The notes under the pieces were generated by a model, which saw only the letters and a list, made by a program, of their open reading frames with translations, did not search any database and was not told the DNA's origin. Below are positions 1 through 10,762 of a stretch of 64,000 nt of DNA, one piece after another. How positions within the stretch are numbered: the stretch's first letter is position 1; each line of letters starts with the position of its first letter. The position numbers were made by a program, and so were the translations under genes. Location: contig NC_080673.1 in NCBI RefSeq assembly GCF_030445035.2, forward strand, positions 162,188,216 through 162,252,215, in the 5' to 3' direction. Source of the stretch: Dasypus novemcinctus (lineage: Eukaryota > Chordata > Mammalia > Cingulata > Dasypodidae).

Positions 1-850
1 TTAAAAATTTACACATGTTATAAAAAATGAGTGTTATTTTCTTTGACAGTGGAATTTTGACATCTGGCAGAACCTGTGATGAAAGCTGTAAATTTTCAGA
101 TGGATGGATATATAATATCTTGACTGATAGATTATGTTTACTATCTAGATAAAATTTTACATTGCAAAAGGAAACAAGATGCCTCTGGTTTTCTACTGAT
201 CTACAAAAACCATTAGTGAAATAAAATTGTGAAATATTTGTATAGATCAGAAAAGGTCTGGAAAAGTCAGAATGCTGCTCATGGGAGATTTCAATTACCT
301 ATGTATTGACTAAGATAACAGCTATGCAGAAAAAAGTAAGAGTGTATTTCTTAGAGAAGAGTCTGTTCATAATTCAAGTTGATGAACAACTCTTCAAGCA
401 GAATAGAAAAAAAAGTTTGTTATATATTTTAATGCTATCAGCCAGGAATTATTGAAATACAAATATGAAACCATGATTTTTGGAGCAAGGTAACAACCAT
501 GATGTGGTACAGATAAAATAATTTCCAGTTACAAACTTGCTGATTATCAATGTTTCATTTTCTCAAATTCTTACTCTAGATTTGCTGATCCAGATAGGGT
601 GCATTCAACTAAGCTCCTCATTCAATCTAATTAAATACCAAAAAGAATAGGAAAATGAGAAAACAGCCTCCATGTCCTGTTCATTTTGCATGAGAACAGC
701 AATGTGGAATGAGTTGGATAGGGGAAGAGGGAAAGGGAAGGAAGAAGAGAGATAGAGGAAAGAACAGAAAGAGAGGGAGGAAGAAAGAGGGGGACAGATC
801 TCAAGAAAAGATATCTAACTACGAAGTCATTTGAATTAGAAGAAAGCCAG
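1..850. other. Unique AT-rich sequence, no gene seen
   Basis: No open frame, RNA gene or repeat that I recognise. The only compositional feature is the purine tract near its right end. The short reverse-strand open frame across 631-903 is a low-complexity translation of that tract. Confidence 0.6.
719..797. repeat. GA-rich (polypurine) low-complexity tract
   Basis: About 80 bases of almost pure purine on the + strand, made of GGGA, GGAA and GAGA units, lying just before the 5' end of L1-A. Confidence 0.85.
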
Positions 851-1364
851 GAGGGGGGCAAGATGGTGGCAGGGTAGGGTGTTCTAAGAGTCAGGTCATC
901 CAATACTACAGTTAGTAATCAGCCAGAAGTGATCTAAATGGCCTATTTTGTGTGTGTTTGTGGGGGGAGGGCATGCTCAGAAGTCCAGAAGAGCATCCTG
1001 CCATAACCTTGGAAGAACAGAAGGAGGAGGCTGCCTACTTGCAGTGAAGATTTGTGAGCAGAGCTTTCCACAAAGCTGGTGCCCATCCCCCCACCGGAGG
1101 AGGGAGACTTCTCAGGAACTATTTCCTGGCTGGAGTTGGAAACGCCATTTCCCAAAAACAGAGGAGGAAGAGATGGGCAGGCACTGAATCCAGCTACTGA
1201 TTAGTTTATTTGACTGGCTAAAGTCCAATACCAAGTATACCTAAAATTTGAGACTGTCCAAGTTGGAAAGAGGCTGGTGCTATCATTTTAACCTGCCCTC
1301 CGCATGAGGGGAAGCAGGGCTGATTTAAAATCATAGTGATGGTAGGGACAGGCTTCTTTCCCCT

Positions 1365-2040
1365 CAGATCAGACTGCAGCCCTAGCCTGGGATCTGGCCT
1401 AGCATCTGGCAGGAACGAAGCTGGGGGGAACTGCACCAACCCCCATGGGCCTGCAGTCACTTTTAGCTTGCACTGAATAGATTGTTGCACATACCTGTGG
1501 CTCAATCCCCACCCCTGACAGGGGAGGAGTGAGGCACGGTGCTTAGGAAGCCTCTCTTGTCAACTGCAGTTGTGTTTGGTCCATACTGCTTAGACTATTA
1601 ACCATACTGTTGCTCCATACCTGAACTAACAGGGAATGAAGGTGGGCAGTGCTTTGTCAACCTTTCTGAGCAAATGCGGTCATTTCAGTCCCATATGGAC
1701 TAGATTGTTGCACACACCTGGGGCTCCATTGCCATCCCTGGCAGGGCAGTAGGGGGTCGGTGTTTTGATAGCCTCTCCCCGCAACTGCAGTCAGTTTTCG
1801 GCTTGCATGACTTAGTTTGCTGTCCACAACTTTGGCTCGGTCCCCACCCCAGGCAGGGAAAGAAGGTGTGTGGAGCTTCATTAGTCTCTCTGGGCAACTA
1901 CAGATAAACTTGGGCTGAATGGCCTGGATCATTGCCCACAACTCCAGCTTGGGTTCCACCACTGGCAAGGGAGAAAGGAGGGGGAGTTTCATTGGTTCCT
2001 GGGTCAATGTGAGCAGCTTCAACCTTGATAGATTGCAGTT
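1365..2040 (+). repeat. Tandem ~111 bp monomers in the L1-A 5' UTR
   Basis: About six diverged units. The shared landmark CTGCAGT or its decayed form recurs near 1451, 1564, 1674, 1785, 1898 and 2009, so the spacings are 110-113 bases. Each unit also carries a GGCAGGG-like block and a CTCTCTGGGCAA-like block. Rodent LINE-1s are known to use tandem 5' monomers as promoters. A promoter role here is inference. Confidence 0.7.
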
Positions 2041-2170
2041 CCTTGACTCCTACTCCTCCCCCAGTAAGGAGAAAGGGCAAGAAACAAATGAATAAGAGAT
2101 GAAAAATTTAGATTGTCTAAACATGAGCCATTATAAAGTTCCAAAATAAGTTGACCCAAATATCAAAAAG

Positions 2171-2858
2171 GGGCTTGTATTAGTCGGCCAAAGGGGTGCT
2201 AATGCAAAATACAAGAAGTCTGTTTGTTTTTATAAAGGGTATCTATTTGGGGTCTGAGCTTACAGATACTAGACCATAAAGCATAAGTTATTTCCCTCAC
2301 CAAAGTCTATTTGGAACGAGATGGTTGTCAACATCTGTCAGGGTTCAGTCTTCCTGGGTTCCTCTCTTCCCAGGTCTTGCTTCTCGGGTCCTCTGTTTTC
2401 TCCATAATGTCAGCTGTAGACTATGAGGCTCTCTACACTTTGCTTCTCTCCACAAGTCAGCTGCAGACTATCAGGCAAATGGCTCTGTCTCTCTCCCCAG
2501 GGTTTCTGCTCTGTCTAAGGGGCCATTTCTATTTCCCTGTGTTCTTCTCCTGGCTCAGGTCCTTTCTTCCTGGGGCTTGCTTCTCTTTCCTTTGTGTGCT
2601 TACTTCCTGGAACTCCAGCTCAAGACTCCAGCATCAAAGTCCAAATCAAAACTCCAACATCAAAATCTTCCTACTCTGTCCTTTGGCATGTCTTTTATCT
2701 GTGAGTCCCTGACCACCAGTGGGTGGGGACTCAACAACCTACTAATCATAATCAAATCCCTAATCATAATTTATTCATGCCCTGGTACAGACCAGTTTAA
2801 AAACATAATCCAATATCTATTTTTGGAATTCATAACTATATCAGACTGCTACAGGGCT
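2171..2858 (-). mobile_element. Solo LTR copy 1 with 5 bp TSD (GGGCT)
   Basis: The element spans 2176-2853. In its own sense it starts TGTAGCAGTCTGATA and ends ..GACTAATACA, so it has TG..CA ends, and it is flanked by GGGCT at 2171-2175 and 2854-2858. A 5 bp duplication with TG/CA ends fits an ERVL/MaLR-type LTR. There is no internal retroviral sequence. It is inserted in the ORF1 leader region of L1-A, so it is younger than that copy. Open frames across it are chance. Confidence 0.85.
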
Positions 2859-3127
2859 GTAGTACAAAGCCAATCAAATAGAAAGCTATAGACTAAAGAG
2901 AGTAAATGAGCCCAGAACAAATGTCTCAAGACAATCAGATGCAAAGACACCAACAAAAAATTACAAGTCATTATTAAGAAACAGGAAGTCATGTTCCAGT
3001 CAAAGGAAAAAACTGAACCTCCAGTTGACATAAAGGAGTTGAGACAACTAATTACAGATGATGAAACTAATCTCTTTAAGAAATTTAATGAAATGGCTAA
3101 AGAGAGGATATTAAAAAGATATTGGTA
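2859..3127 (+). pseudogene. L1-A ORF1 remnant (coiled-coil part)
   Basis: The stretch resembles the N-terminal half of LINE-1 ORF1 (RNA-binding chaperone), with its Lys/Glu-rich coiled-coil coding sequence. It matches the region that continues with GTGAGCATAAAG in L1-F, but breaks off near 3127. Stops are present. Confidence 0.6.
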
Positions 3128-4210
3128 TAATGGAAGGACATTCCATGTCCATGGGTCAGAAGACTAAATATCTTTCAGATGTCAACATAATCTGAAAAAA
3201 ACACAACAGCCTTTTGTGTTTTTTTTGTAGAAAAAGCTAATTTTCAAATTTATTTGGAAGAGTGAGGGGCCCAGGATAGAAAAAAGAAAGAGAACCCCTA
3301 TATCACACCTTATACAAAAATTAAATAAAAATGGATCAAAGACCTAAATAAAAAGATAAAGCTATTAAACTCCCAGAAGAAAATATAGGGGAATATCTTC
3401 AAAACCTCATGGTAAAAGGTGGTTTCTTAAACTTTAAACTTAAAGCACAAACACAGAAAGAAAAAATGGACCTCCTCAAAATTAAACACTTTTGGGCTTC
3501 AAAGGGACTTTGTCAAGAAGGTGAAAAGACAGTTTTCTCAGTGGAAGAAAATATTTGGAAACCACATTTCTGATAGGGGTTTGATTTCCATGCTATATAA
3601 AAAGATCATATGACTTAACAATAAAGGACAAGCAATCAAATTTAAAAATAAGGAAGAGAATTAAATAGACATTTGTCCTAGGAGGAAATACAAATGACCA
3701 AAATCACATGAAAAAATGTTCAATGTTTCTAGCTATCATGGAGATGCAAATGAAAACTACAATGAGATATCATTTCACATCTCATAGAATGACCATTATT
3801 AAAAAAAGAAAACTACAAGTGCTGGAGAGGATGTGGAGAAATAGGTACTTGTTGGTGGAAATGTTGAGTGGTGCAGCCACTGTGGAAAACAGTTTGGAGT
3901 TTCCTCAGGAAGCTAAATATAGAAATACCCTACAATCTGGCAATCACTCTGCTAGGATCCAGAAAAACTGAAAACAGAGATGTGAACAGACATTTCCACA
4001 CTGAAGTTCACTGCGGCATTATTCGTAATTGCTGAAAGATGGAAACAATCCAAGTGCCCATTAACTGGTGAATGGATAAACAAAATGTGGTATATACATA
4101 TGAGAGAATATTATACTGCTGTAAGGAAAAATGAAATTGGGACAGATATAAAATCATGTTGGAAACTCAAGGACATTATGCTGACTGAAATAAGCTAAAC
4201 ACAATGGGAC
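3128..4210 (+). pseudogene. L1-A ORF2 C-terminal remnant
   Basis: It starts at the region encoding the stretch after the reverse transcriptase (TGGAAGGACATTCC) and runs through the C-terminal part. The translation at 3708-3971 contains MKKCSMFLAIMEMQMKTT and RMTIIKK, standard landmarks of the ORF2 C-terminus, followed by frameshifts. The endonuclease and reverse transcriptase domains are absent. Confidence 0.8.
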
Positions 4211-5175
4211 AAAGAAAAAAACATGGAGTTAAAATTTGGAGTGTAGGTAACTAGGAGTTAGGATGAGAGCTGAGAAGGAGTACTGATGCTTAATGCTGTA
4301 AAATTTTTAATAAGCTTGATTATAAAAATGTATAAATGAAGTGTTGATGGTAACACACTATAGTGAGTATAACTAACACTGCTGATTTATAAATGTGATT
4401 GTGGCTGAAAGGGGTAGTCTAGGGACTTAAATACCAATTGAAAGAAATCTGGAGAATAATCTAGGAACTGTGTAATAGTGAAACTGGTGGTGGATGAGGA
4501 TTATGGTTAATAGTACAAATAAAAGAATGTTCTTCTATGAACTATTAGAAATGTATGTCACTATCACAAGGTGGTAAAAATATGGTCATACATGGGAAAA
4601 ATACAATTGATGTGACTTATGGACTACAGTTAACAAAAATATTGTAAACTCCTTGCATCAATGTTAAAGAAGATGCTATATTGATGCTAAGGGTCAATAA
4701 TAGGAGGTATGGGATTTTCTATTGGACTAATGAAAACCTTCTCAAATTTACTGAGGCAATGACAGCACAACTCTGTGATGAAACTGAGATCCAGCAAGTG
4801 TACTTTTAGCACTTATTATGCAAGGTATGGACTGTATAATACAATGAACCATGTGGTGGATGATGGACTATAGTTAATATTACAATATGAAAGTGTTAAT
4901 ATTCTTCCATGAACTATGAAAGTGTACGATACTAATATTAATAAAGAGGCAGATTATGAAAAAATACATCAAATGTAAGATATGGTACCTAAGATAGTTA
5001 GAAGTAATATTTTGACGTAATAAAATATTCTGTAACAACTTTTCACAATCTGTAACAAATTTCCACCACAAGACGTTGGTGGAAGGGTCACGTATGGGAA
5101 TTCTGCACATTAGGCATGATTGTTCTGTAAGCTCACAACTTCTTTAAGAAAAAATATAAATTGAGAAAAAAAAAA

Positions 5176-5589
5176 CAAAGTCAATTCTATCAATAATTTT
5201 CCTTGGGAAGAGATATCTCTTGGTGCTGCCAAACATCTTTTTGATGCCCTATTGCCTATCTTTTCCACATGTATAAACCTGATTCACCTGGACTTTCATG
5301 CTTATAAATCTTATTTTTTAAATGCACCAACAGTTTTATCAATATTATTTTGTGAATGACTGATTTGTTGTAAAGTACACTCCCAAGAATATTTGTATTC
5401 TAATTTGCCAACAATGCACTAAGCTAAAGGAAGAAAAATGTAGACATTGGAATTAGGAATTAGAAACAGAGGTAAGTGTTTAGAATAAGAGCAACACATG
5501 GAAGAGTGGAGATATGGACAGCAGTAGAGCCTAATTTGAGACTGACTTGCTAACCAGTAAATAAAGAGGACTTACAACATTACTGGAAG
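5176..5589. other. Unique sequence, nothing recognised
   Basis: AT-rich sequence after the L1-A poly(A); no frame, RNA or repeat that I can support. Confidence 0.5.
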
Positions 5590-6260
5590 TTATATGGAAC
5601 CTCTCTTATAATAAGAATGATACAAATTAAAGCTATACTGAGATGTCATTATTCACCTATCAGATTGGAAAGCATTCCTAAATTTGTTAAAACAATCTGT
5701 TAGCAAAAAAGTAAGGAGACAGGTACCTTAATACATTACTGGTGTGAGTGTAATTTGCTATAACCACTGTGACTAGAAATTTAATAATATGTACCAAAAT
5801 TTGGAACACTAATACCTTTGACCAAGCAATTCTGCTTCTCGGAATTTAATCTACACTGTGGTTATATGTATGCAAAATGGCTGCAGCATTGTTTTTTAAC
5901 AGCCAAAGACTGAAATTACCCACATATTCATCAAAAGAAAGGATTTAATTACTGTATAGCCATAAGTGGAAAAAATGTGGATAATAAAACTATGTACTGA
6001 TATGGAAAGTTCTTCAAGAAATATTATAAGTATAAAACTCATCTTCAGAACTATGTGTATATTGTGTTCCTTTTGCATTAAATAAAGAGAATCTATATTG
6101 TTTATCCAGATTTGCTTAAAGAAATTCTGAAAGTACCTGTAAGAATGTAATAACAATAATTCCCATGGTGAAGGGGAAGAAATTGACAGAGAAGCAAGGA
6201 GGAAGGGAGGGAAGATTTTCACTCTACACAATTTTATACTTATGGATATATTATCTATTG
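5590..6260 (+). mobile_element. Old LINE-1 (L1M/HAL1-type) 3' fragment
   Basis: It includes the widely conserved ORF2 C-terminal and 3' UTR wording GAGATGTCATTATTCACC then ATCAGATTGGAAAGCATTCC, later CCAAGCAATTCTGCTTCTCG and a closing half resembling TAGCCATAAGTGGAA. It is much more diverged than L1-A. Confidence 0.65.
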
Positions 6261-6485
6261 GAAAATTAAATGAATAACATTTTTATCAAATATTGTTGGA
6301 ATAAAATTGGAAATGCAACTTAATCCTGGTATTAAAAAAAGGGGGGTGTTGACACAACACTCCCTAATTAAAATATATGTTTTAGTTTTTTCTTAAATGT
6401 GTTCAAAGAATAATCCAGGTTACATTAGGGTTCAGTCAAGAGAGGCTAAGTTATGTTGCAGCAACAAACAAGTTCCAAATCTCAG

Positions 6486-7095
6486 CATCTTGTGTTAGCC
6501 AGCCAAAGGGGTGCTGATGCAATATACCAGAAATCATTTGGTTTTTATAAGGTATATTTATTTGGGGTAGAAGTTTACAGTTACCAGGCCATAAAGCATA
6601 AGTTACTTCCCTCACCAAACTCTATTGTCACTTGTTGGAGCAAAATGGCTGCTGAGTCTGCCAGGGTTCAGGCTTCCTGGGTTCCTCTATTCCCGGAGCT
6701 TGTTTCTCTCTGGCTCAGCTGCTCTGCTATCTCCACAGGGCCAGTTGTCGACTACCAGGTGAATGGCTTGTCTCTCTTCCCAGGGTCTCTGCCGTGTCTT
6801 ATAGAGCCTTCTCTCTGCTCCTCTGTATCCTTGTTTCCTGGGCTCCAGCATCTAAAGCTCTAAACTCTCTTGTCTGTGGTGCAATTTCTCTGTGAGTTTC
6901 TACTCACCAAGGGGTTAGGGACTTGACATCCTACTGAGTGGCCCAGTCAGAACCTTAATCATTATTTTATCAAGTAAAACTGAAACCTCTGAATCCAGTA
7001 TAATCTAATATGACTGAAGGGACAGACCAGTTTACAAACATAATCCCATATCTATTTTTGGAATCCATAAACAATATCAAACTGCCACAGAATCT
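6486..7095 (-). mobile_element. Solo LTR copy 2
   Basis: Same family as copy 1, element about 6491-7089, antisense. It is flanked by CATCT on the left and AATCT on the right if one extra base is allowed at the right end, so the 5 bp TSD is imperfect. No internal retroviral region. Confidence 0.75.
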
Positions 7096-7480
7096 TATAA
7101 AACTCAACTTATTTTTCTCATGTTATACCTTCATTGAGAACCTGTTCTTGTTCTGCTCAATATTGTATGTATTCCAGGTCTATGCTGATGGAACAGCTCC
7201 TACTTGAGTGTCTTATGCCAGTTCCATGACAGAAGGAAAAGAGAAACTTGGTGAGCCGTAAGCTCTGGAGGCTTTCTTAGAGGTGATATACATTGCTTAG
7301 AAACATTTCATTGGTCAATGCAAGCCACATGATGCTCCCAAATTTAACAAGCCATGATCCATAGTCTCCCATGGGGCAGGGGTCCATTTCAAGCCACATA
7401 GTCAAGAATTAAGTTCCTGGCAAAAAGAACTATAAATATCACCAAGGTAGCAAATATTTTGAAAAATAACACCACTTAAC

Positions 7481-7543
7481 ACATGCACACACACAAATAT
7501 ATGTGTGTGTGTATATATAATATATATGGATAGATATAGATAT
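7481..7543. repeat. CA/TA/GATA-type microsatellite, probable SINE tail
   Basis: Runs of CA, TATG and GATA. They lie on the 3' side of the minus-strand SINE, so they probably grew from its tail. Confidence 0.75.
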
Positions 7544-7548
7544 TTTTT

Positions 7549-7622
7549 GAGGTACCAGGGATTGAACCTGGGACTTTGTACATGGGAAGTAGGTACCAAC
7601 CACTGAGCTACAACCGCTCCCC
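7549..7622 (-). mobile_element. tRNA-derived SINE (DAS-type, xenarthran)
   Basis: On the minus strand the unit starts GGGGAGCGG and has an A-box (TAGCTCAGTGG, complement of 7600-7610) and a B-box (GGTTCAATC, complement of 7560-7568). It closes on a GGTACCTC acceptor-like end and then an A-rich tail. The length of ~74 bases and box spacing are those of a tRNA-like SINE head. The family name is from recognition of armadillo DAS SINEs. Confidence 0.8.
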
Positions 7623-7624
7623 AA

Positions 7625-7735
7625 CGCATATACTTTTTTTTTTTTTTAATTTTTTTATTTTTTATTGACTTTATTGCATCCAGCATCCAGGTGGAATCTG
7701 AGCCTCCTCTTGACATAAAGGCGCATATACTTTTT
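7625..7735 (-). mobile_element. Short 3'-end retrocopy with perfect 14 bp TSD
   Basis: The sequence CGCATATACTTTTT occurs at 7625-7638 and again at 7722-7735. Between them lies a minus-strand insert of ~83 bases ending in a poly(A) (the T run from 7639), with an AATAAA signal upstream of the tail. The nick context (TTTTT/AA) is that of the LINE-1 endonuclease. The source transcript is not recognised; the body is only about 55 bases. Confidence 0.7.
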
Positions 7736-9980
7736 AATTAAATTAGCATCTTTTTCTTTCTGCCTCCTGTAAATGCATGTTGAGCCAACTATAACACTAA
7801 TTCTAATCTTAATTCTAACCTTACATAATGAATAGTTGTGTCTCATTGCTCTCTAGATAGTAGCAGACCTTGACAATATTAAAGTTGCCAAGGAAAGTTT
7901 TGCTTTGATTATAGGTGAGATAGTCCTGTTTTTAAAGTTTGTAATGTTTTCTGTTAGATCATATCACTGTGGATAAGCCCTGCAAGGTACTGTAAGCATC
8001 TTTAAGTATGTATGCCCTTCACCATATTGCAGTCTATATGAAACATTATTTTTAATTGTAGATGAGTGAAGCTTTTTAAGTAAGTAAAAGAATAAATGAA
8101 GCTTGCATTTTAATAATTAGTCCCCCAAATGTAAACCTTTTCTTAAACTGAAATAGGAAGTTGAATATTATCCACAAATATACTTCAATAAAATTATAAG
8201 CTCTATTGCTTAGTACCCTTCGTATTTCTTTGGGTACCCTCAAACAATTCCTTCATAACTTAAGTAGGACATAACATCTGCTTTAGTTTAGTATCATTCA
8301 AATTCTGAATCTTCCTATTAAAATTATAATATATATTTAAAAAGTTAACCAAGTAACATCTAGTTGGATTTTTATTGCTATTAAAAAGTATAAACCATCT
8401 TTAGCTATAATAAAATATTCCATTGGGAGCTAAAAAAATCTGTTTAAAAAAAAAAGAACATTTTTTCATTTTAAATTATCACCCAGAAAGGACTATTTGA
8501 CTAGGATTTTGAAATGGCTGGAGACTTGAGTTTCATTTTAATGCTACTTCTTAAATTGTCCATATAGCAGTGATTTAAACTAAGAAGCGAATGAAATTGT
8601 GTGATTAAAGTAGAATAAATTGGGGGAAATGGTGTGAACTTAGGCTTAAAGGTAGGATTTAAGAAGTCATATTGAATAATGAGAAAAGCAACCTGGATGA
8701 AATAAAGGGATCAAGATAAGAACTATTGGGAGAAATATTTGGAAAAATAAATTTGGATAAATTGTGGAGAGCTTTCGATATTCAGCTAAGGATCTTAATG
8801 GAAATGAATGTATATGACAGGTTTGGAAGAGACTGAAAGGAAGACTGTAAGGAAAACATGGAATAAAGTAAGTTGGAAGAGCATGATAAAAGGCAGGGAA
8901 ATCAATGCTTCCATGTATAATAATTAGGAATGATAAGGAATCTAAAGCAGCAATATTGTTGCAATGAGATGCAAAAGAATAACACAAATCAATGCAAATC
9001 ATAAATTAATGGAATTTGAATGAATTAATATTAAGGATGAAAATGAAAAGAACCTAAACTGACTGATATTGAGGCTGGGAGAATTAAAGGCTGAACAGCT
9101 GAGAGATTTGCAATCCCTAAGAAAAGGGAAATTGGAATATCAGGATGGCACCTGGAGGTTGGCATGGGAAAGTGGTGAGTGTAGGGAGGGATTAATAAAG
9201 TTATCTTTACTAATATTGAAATTAGATAAGAGATTATACAAAGGAAAATGTCAAGGAGATGTGTCATACATGATACTTAAATGTAAGAGAAAGGCTAGGA
9301 AAACATTTACATATTTATGTCTGTATCTATATATCCATATCTATAGCTATAGCTATATCTACATTGCATATATGTATATATAAACACTAAAATTTGGTAA
9401 CAATCTCTTGTCTACCAATAGAAGAATAGTTGCAATACTAAGATAGTATTTTAATAGAGCACCTTGATAGAGCTCCTTGTGATCATGGAAAAGAAGGAAG
9501 ACACTCTTTCAATTTATACTGAGTGATTTCTGGGATATGTTAAGTGAAAAAAGCACAGTTGAGTTCAGAGTGTATATAAAGCTACTGTTGTTGTAAAAAA
9601 AAAAAAAAGACTATGTATTTGTTTCAAAAAGAACCAAACAAAATTGTGAAGTGCAATAGGGATGAGAGACTTCTTTATGAATACCTGTATGTATCATTTT
9701 AATTTTAGAAAAATGTAAATGAGCTACATATTCAAAAAGTAAAATGAAATTAAAAGGAAAATACAAATTCTAAAATTTAACAAAAACAGGAATAATGAAC
9801 TGATTGTATATATAAAACAATTCCATTACCACAGAGATAATAGTTATTACAAATAAATTTCAAACACAATGCACTGACTATACATTCTTAAAGGGATATG
9901 TTCTAGGTAAAAATAATACAAATAAATCCTGAACTTCATTTAAAATTAGTGCTAATATTGCTACTGTAGATTACTCTAGA
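7736..9980. other. Unique intergenic or intronic sequence
   Basis: No coding frame, RNA gene or clear transposon. It holds a (TA/CTAT)-rich low-complexity patch near 9315-9385 and an A13 run near 9596. Confidence 0.5.
9315..9385. repeat. AT-rich CTATAT/ATAGCT low-complexity repeat
   Basis: Imperfect CTATAT, CCATAT and TATAGC units in tandem. Confidence 0.7.
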
Positions 9981-10762
9981 TTTAATGAATTGTTTTAATT
10001 GAGATATAATTTACATTCAAAATGTATATAACTTAAGTGTTCAGTGTGACAAATTTTCAAAATTTTTTATAGTCATGTAGCCACCATCCAAAACAAGTTA
10101 AAGAGTAGAATATTTTCATGATCCCCAGAAAATCTCCTCATACCTTTTTTTAAGGTTGGTAAACCAGTTTAATTAATTTATTAATTTTTATATTTTAAAT
10201 TTATATTAAATATTAATAAAGCATAAATCTATCCAAAGTGTACAATCAGTGATAGTCAGTGTAACATTTATTTGTGCATTCATCACTTCAATAATTCTTA
10301 GAGCACTTTCTTTCATTATTCCAATAATAATAATAATAATAATAATCAAAACCTATCCACTCTCAATCTCTCTATGCTTCCCCTGCTGTATACAGCTGCT
10401 ATCCTTTTTCCTTTTCTCCAGTATATTTGTATTTATATTTTGCAAAAAGTCTTATATATGCAATATCATCCATATTTGTGTTTTATATGAGGTCATGTCA
10501 TATACAGTACCATCTTAAGTTTTAGCTTTCCTTCTGGCAATATACATGACCTTACACTTTCCCTTTCAACTATCATCATACAGTAGCACGGCTAGTTATA
10601 AACACAATGATATGCTTTCACCATTTCTATTCATTTTCAAAGAGTTACAACCTTTATGCCAATTCTGCACAGATTAGCCCTCAGCTTTCCATTCTCTGCC
10701 CTCCTTTTATTTTATGGTGACCTGTATTTTAATTATTCATGAGTTTACACAATGTAGTTAGT

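Larger units (their letters stand above)
851..5175 (+). mobile_element. L1-A: LINE-1 with both ends, internally deleted, interrupted by a solo LTR
   Basis: The 5' end begins with GAGGGGGGCAAGATGG, the usual LINE-1 promoter start with a YY1-like core. A 5' UTR of about 1.3 kb follows, then an ORF1 remnant (2859-3127), then an abrupt jump near 3127 to the ORF2 C-terminal region, a 3' UTR and a poly(A) run at about 5164-5175. All of the endonuclease and reverse transcriptase is missing. A solo LTR sits at 2176-2853. A weak possible TSD (AAGAAAGCCA before, AACAAAGTCA after, 8/10) was noted. This is an inactive old copy. Confidence 0.85.

Noticed and set aside
1365-2040. CRISPR-like array
   Set aside because: The units are contiguous diverged monomers without distinct repeats and spacers, in a mammalian LINE-1 5' UTR.
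2176-2853. DNA transposon reading of the recurrent ~600 bp repeat
   Set aside because: The ends are TG..CA without convincing inverted repeats, the TSD is 5 bp, and a poly(A) signal lies near one end, all of which fit an LTR.
6453-6863. 136-codon open frame
   Set aside because: It spans the antisense strand of solo LTR 2. Similar frames in the other copies (for example 2311-2712 and 48114-48461) arise from the same noncoding repeat.
10322-10348. (AAT)n run as a separate microsatellite locus
   Set aside because: It lies within the 3' UTR of L1-B and is reported there.
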